Shown piece by piece: positions 62,163 to 64,000 of a stretch of DNA of 64,000 nucleotides (the stretch's first letter is position 1; every line of letters begins with the position of its first letter). Under the pieces are notes generated by a model. The model saw only the letters and a program-made list of their open reading frames with translations, did not search any database and was not told the origin of the DNA. Position numbers and translations under genes: made by a program. The DNA lies in NCBI RefSeq assembly GCF_000710615.1, contig NZ_JDTH01000001.1, forward strand, positions 434,001 to 498,000, given 5' to 3'. Source of the DNA: Haladaptatus cibarius D43. GTDB taxonomy: Archaea > Halobacteriota > Halobacteria > Halobacteriales > Haladaptataceae.

Positions 62163-62283
62163 ATCGGTCACTATTACCGGCCTGCGTCTTGTATGTTTAC
62201 ACATCCTTTCGCGGACTCATCGCCTGCACGGTACCGTCAGAGGCAGTACAAACAGATGTCATGAATCGCCACAAAAACCGTCC

Positions 62284-62871
62284 TCACTCCGCTCTCGAAC
62301 CCAACCACGCACCGAGCGTCACCCCGTAGATGAGATGACTCACGTGAAAAATGAACCGTTCATCCGACTGAGGGTTCATTCGAAGGACGCGCTTCAGCAC
62401 GACGTGAATGCCGAACACGGAGAGCAAGAATCCGTACACTGCTCCCCACATCGTTCCGGATTTTTCGTCCGTCTGCCCGGATTCGACTACTCGACGCTCG
62501 AACAGGAGCGCGAAGATACCGCCGCCGACCATCCCGTACACCAAATGGAGAACGAGTCCGTGGACGGGATACTCGCTCGCCTCCTTCTCGCCGACGAACT
62601 GCGCCCAAAACGCCGCGGTCGGCGGGAGCGAGCGCGCAATCGGAATCCGGTAGGCGGTCATGACGAGGGTGGCAATCAGTCCTCCGACGAGTCCCCGACT
62701 GAACGAGCGAGCGATGGTAATCGCATCAACTGATTCCCGCGACGAAACGGACTGTACGACCGATTTGCCCTTTCGGACTGATTCTTTGTATTCCATAGAC
62801 TCCTCCGGTTCAGCGATAACTCTGTCAGTACCGGCGTCAATAGACGTTTGGGCGATGAGATAGCGATCCAT
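62284..62871 (-). CDS. DUF6789-like membrane protein
   Basis: A 195-residue protein with four helices after residue 50 (about 56-75, 99-125, 137-160, 170-190). It resembles haloarchaeal membrane proteins of DUF6789 type, with GLVGGLIATLVMTAYRIPIARSLPP and HLVYGMVGGGIFALLF. The start may be 62871 or the internal Met at 62796; the extra leader is hydrophilic. It lies 12 nt downstream of the DUF5787 gene, suggesting an operon. Confidence 0.65.
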   Translation of the reverse strand: MDRYLIAQTSIDAGTDRVIAEPEESMEYKESVRKGKSVVQSVSSRESVDAITIARSFSRGLVGGLIATLVMTAYRIPIARSLPPTAAFWAQFVGEKEASEYPVHGLVLHLVYGMVGGGIFALLFERRVVESGQTDEKSGTMWGAVYGFLLSVFGIHVVLKRVLRMNPQSDERFIFHVSHLIYGVTLGAWLGSRAE

Positions 62872-62883
62872 TCACTGCTCGAT

Positions 62884-63855
62884 TCAGTTCTCCGTCCGAA
62901 ACGCGTCGAGCCCTGTTTGTCGTCGTTTCAGTCCGGCGGGGTCTGCGACCCACGGCGTCCGCGAATCGCGTTCGAAATCGAGGTCAACCTCCGGCGGGTC
63001 GGCAGGGTCGTGACCCGAACAGTCCGGCCCGCAGTGAACTGGATTGACGATTCGCCCTTTCCAGCGACAGTACGGAAGTCCGCCGTCCCGCGATTCGATT
63101 TCGCTACACGCCGGGAAGTCGTAGGTTCGCCAGCCTTTGCCGTAGGCGCGTTCCGCCATTCGCCTTCGCTGGCGGGCCTTCGCCGCCGCGCTGACGACGC
63201 GAACGTCCGCTTTCCCCGCATGCTGTTCTATGAGTTCGGTTCCCGCCGTATCGGTTTCGAGCGCCGTCGGTTCGCGGACGACTTCGATTTCCCGCTCATC
63301 TTCACCTCCCGCAAACCGCCAGACGCCGACCTCCTCTGGAATCCGGTTCAGGTGCGCGCGGGTGACGTAGCTCTCGGTCGCCAAAATAACTTCGTCCACG
63401 AGGCCGAGGCTCACGTCCTTGCGGAGTTGCGTTTCGAGGTCGCCGGGGTCTGCGAGGTCTGGTTTGTTCTCGATGCCGACGAGTTTCCCGAACCAGTCGG
63501 GGTAGCGCGCGACCTGCCGGACGTACTCCCTGCCGCGCCGTCGCTTCCGTTCGAAAAAGCCGATTTCGACCGCCCTGTCCACGACCTTCCGGGCGTACTC
63601 CGGCGACGTGTCGAAAGCGTTTCGCCAGTAGCGCGACTGTCCGACGCCGACCTCGCTCTCGATTGCGGCGTCGGGAATCCGCTCGTTCGTGAGTTTCGCG
63701 CGGGCGTCGAACCCAGAATCGGGTTCGACGCACAGCACGTCGATGATGCGGTTCGACGGTGCGTGAACACCGCCGCCGATTTGTCTGGCGAGAACGTCGT
63801 CCGTCGTCGCTTCGAGATGGGCACACAGCGCCAGTTCGAACGGGAACTCTCGCAC
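62884..63855 (-). CDS. DUF5787 family protein
   Basis: A 323-residue protein (GTG start at 63855 giving VREFPFELALCAHLE). Family DUF5787 is haloarchaea-specific and of unknown role. Conserved parts are ARQIGGGVHAPSNRIIDVLCV and a winged-helix-like region (SRYWRNAFDTSPEYARKVVDRAVEIGFFERKRRRGREYV), and a late Cys-rich cluster (FPACSEIES, CRWKG, HCGPDCSGHDP) could bind zinc. It is likely a nuclease-related or DNA-binding protein. Confidence 0.75.
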   Translation of the reverse strand: MREFPFELALCAHLEATTDDVLARQIGGGVHAPSNRIIDVLCVEPDSGFDARAKLTNERIPDAAIESEVGVGQSRYWRNAFDTSPEYARKVVDRAVEIGFFERKRRRGREYVRQVARYPDWFGKLVGIENKPDLADPGDLETQLRKDVSLGLVDEVILATESYVTRAHLNRIPEEVGVWRFAGGEDEREIEVVREPTALETDTAGTELIEQHAGKADVRVVSAAAKARQRRRMAERAYGKGWRTYDFPACSEIESRDGGLPYCRWKGRIVNPVHCGPDCSGHDPADPPEVDLDFERDSRTPWVADPAGLKRRQTGLDAFRTEN

Positions 63856-63908
63856 GATACGAGGTTGGTGCGCTGAAAACAAAAATGCCGCGTCAGTGGT
63901 GTGCCGTC

Positions 63909-64000
63909 TCAGTCGTCTCCCGTTCCCATTTTCATGATCGGTTCCGGTTCTCGCCGCCCGTCCTCGCCGGGCGTGTCGAACAGGGACGCGAGACTGTATT
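63909..64000 (-). CDS. 3' end of an unidentified gene
   Basis: The last 30 codons of a reading frame that enters from beyond the right edge. The visible C-terminus reads YSLASLFDTPGEDG, then RREPEPIMKMGTGDD, an acidic haloarchaeal-type tail. The product is not recognised. The intergenic gap to the DUF5787 gene is 53 nt, which allows one transcript. Confidence 0.45.
   Translation of the reverse strand, partial: YSLASLFDTPGEDGRREPEPIMKMGTGDD

Noticed and set aside
60873-62264. 463-codon frame antisense to the arylsulfotransferase-like gene
   Set aside because: Same shadow effect; no start context or family match.

Overview
The window is a continuous piece of a haloarchaeal chromosome (class Halobacteria). 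Supporting signs are acidic, Asp/Glu-rich proteins, high G+C coding DNA, TATA boxes 23-27 nt upstream of start codons that leave leaderless mRNAs, archaeal core genes (thermosome, aIF1A, Rio1, Dim2-like KH protein, eL40, Trm1, Tsr3, DUF106 insertase-like protein), haloarchaeal regulator families (Bat-type HTH_10, DUF7344 winged helix, Lrp beside glnA), Tat signal peptides and PGF-CTERM tails. The genus cannot be fixed from the sequence alone. No rRNA, tRNA or CRISPR array was recognised.

Layout. 0-7 kb: a Thr-rich surface protein, RNase Z, a secreted peptidoglycan-recognition-type amidase, a DUF460 nuclease-fold protein and two tiny membrane proteins. 7-10 kb: TyrRS, then an AT-richer patch with an EamA transporter and a cupin. 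10-16 kb: aIF1A, nitroreductase, Rio1, DUF106, Dim2-like KH protein and thermosome, separated by hairpin-rich intergenic DNA. 16-24 kb: three transcription regulators, glnA divergent from lrp, PAP2 phosphatase with a YihY-like protein, Trm1, a SWIM-type zinc protein and HisH. 24-31 kb: a phosphorus block with phnD-phnC-phnE, a Tat-exported PQQ-propeller/transmembrane/kinase-fold protein, a PiT phosphate transporter and a UspA protein. 31-35 kb: family-4 uracil-DNA glycosylase, DUF99, DUF5786, metallo-beta-lactamase hydrolase, GNAT, and Tsr3 followed by a 49-residue eL40 gene. 35-40 kb: a three-gene Na+/solute symporter operon, an HTH_10 regulator and an SDR dehydrogenase; operon and SDR share a 16-bp promoter sequence. 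40-44 kb: a lipoprotein gene split by an in-frame TAG, SerRS, a 319-bp inverted-repeat element and a toxin-antitoxin pair. 44-52 kb: acyl-CoA ligase, CPA antiporter with TrkA domains, aldehyde ferredoxin oxidoreductase, a decayed small gene and a thiolase. 52-62 kb: two tandem Agl23-like membrane proteins, two polysaccharide-deacetylase-fold proteins, an AAA+ ATPase with a PhnP-like hydrolase, and an arylsulfotransferase-like propeller protein. 62-64 kb: membrane protein, DUF5787 and the 3' end of one more gene.

Themes. Most genes are housekeeping. The more unusual parts are (i) the exported PQQ-propeller pseudokinase-like protein inside the phosphonate/phosphate transport block, (ii) the shared promoter sequence linking a symporter operon, an SDR and a Bat-type regulator, (iii) very short upstream reading frames that begin at the predicted leaderless start and overlap the main start codon of three transport or glycosylation genes, (iv) a murein-amidase-fold protein in a lineage without murein, and (v) several structured non-coding elements.
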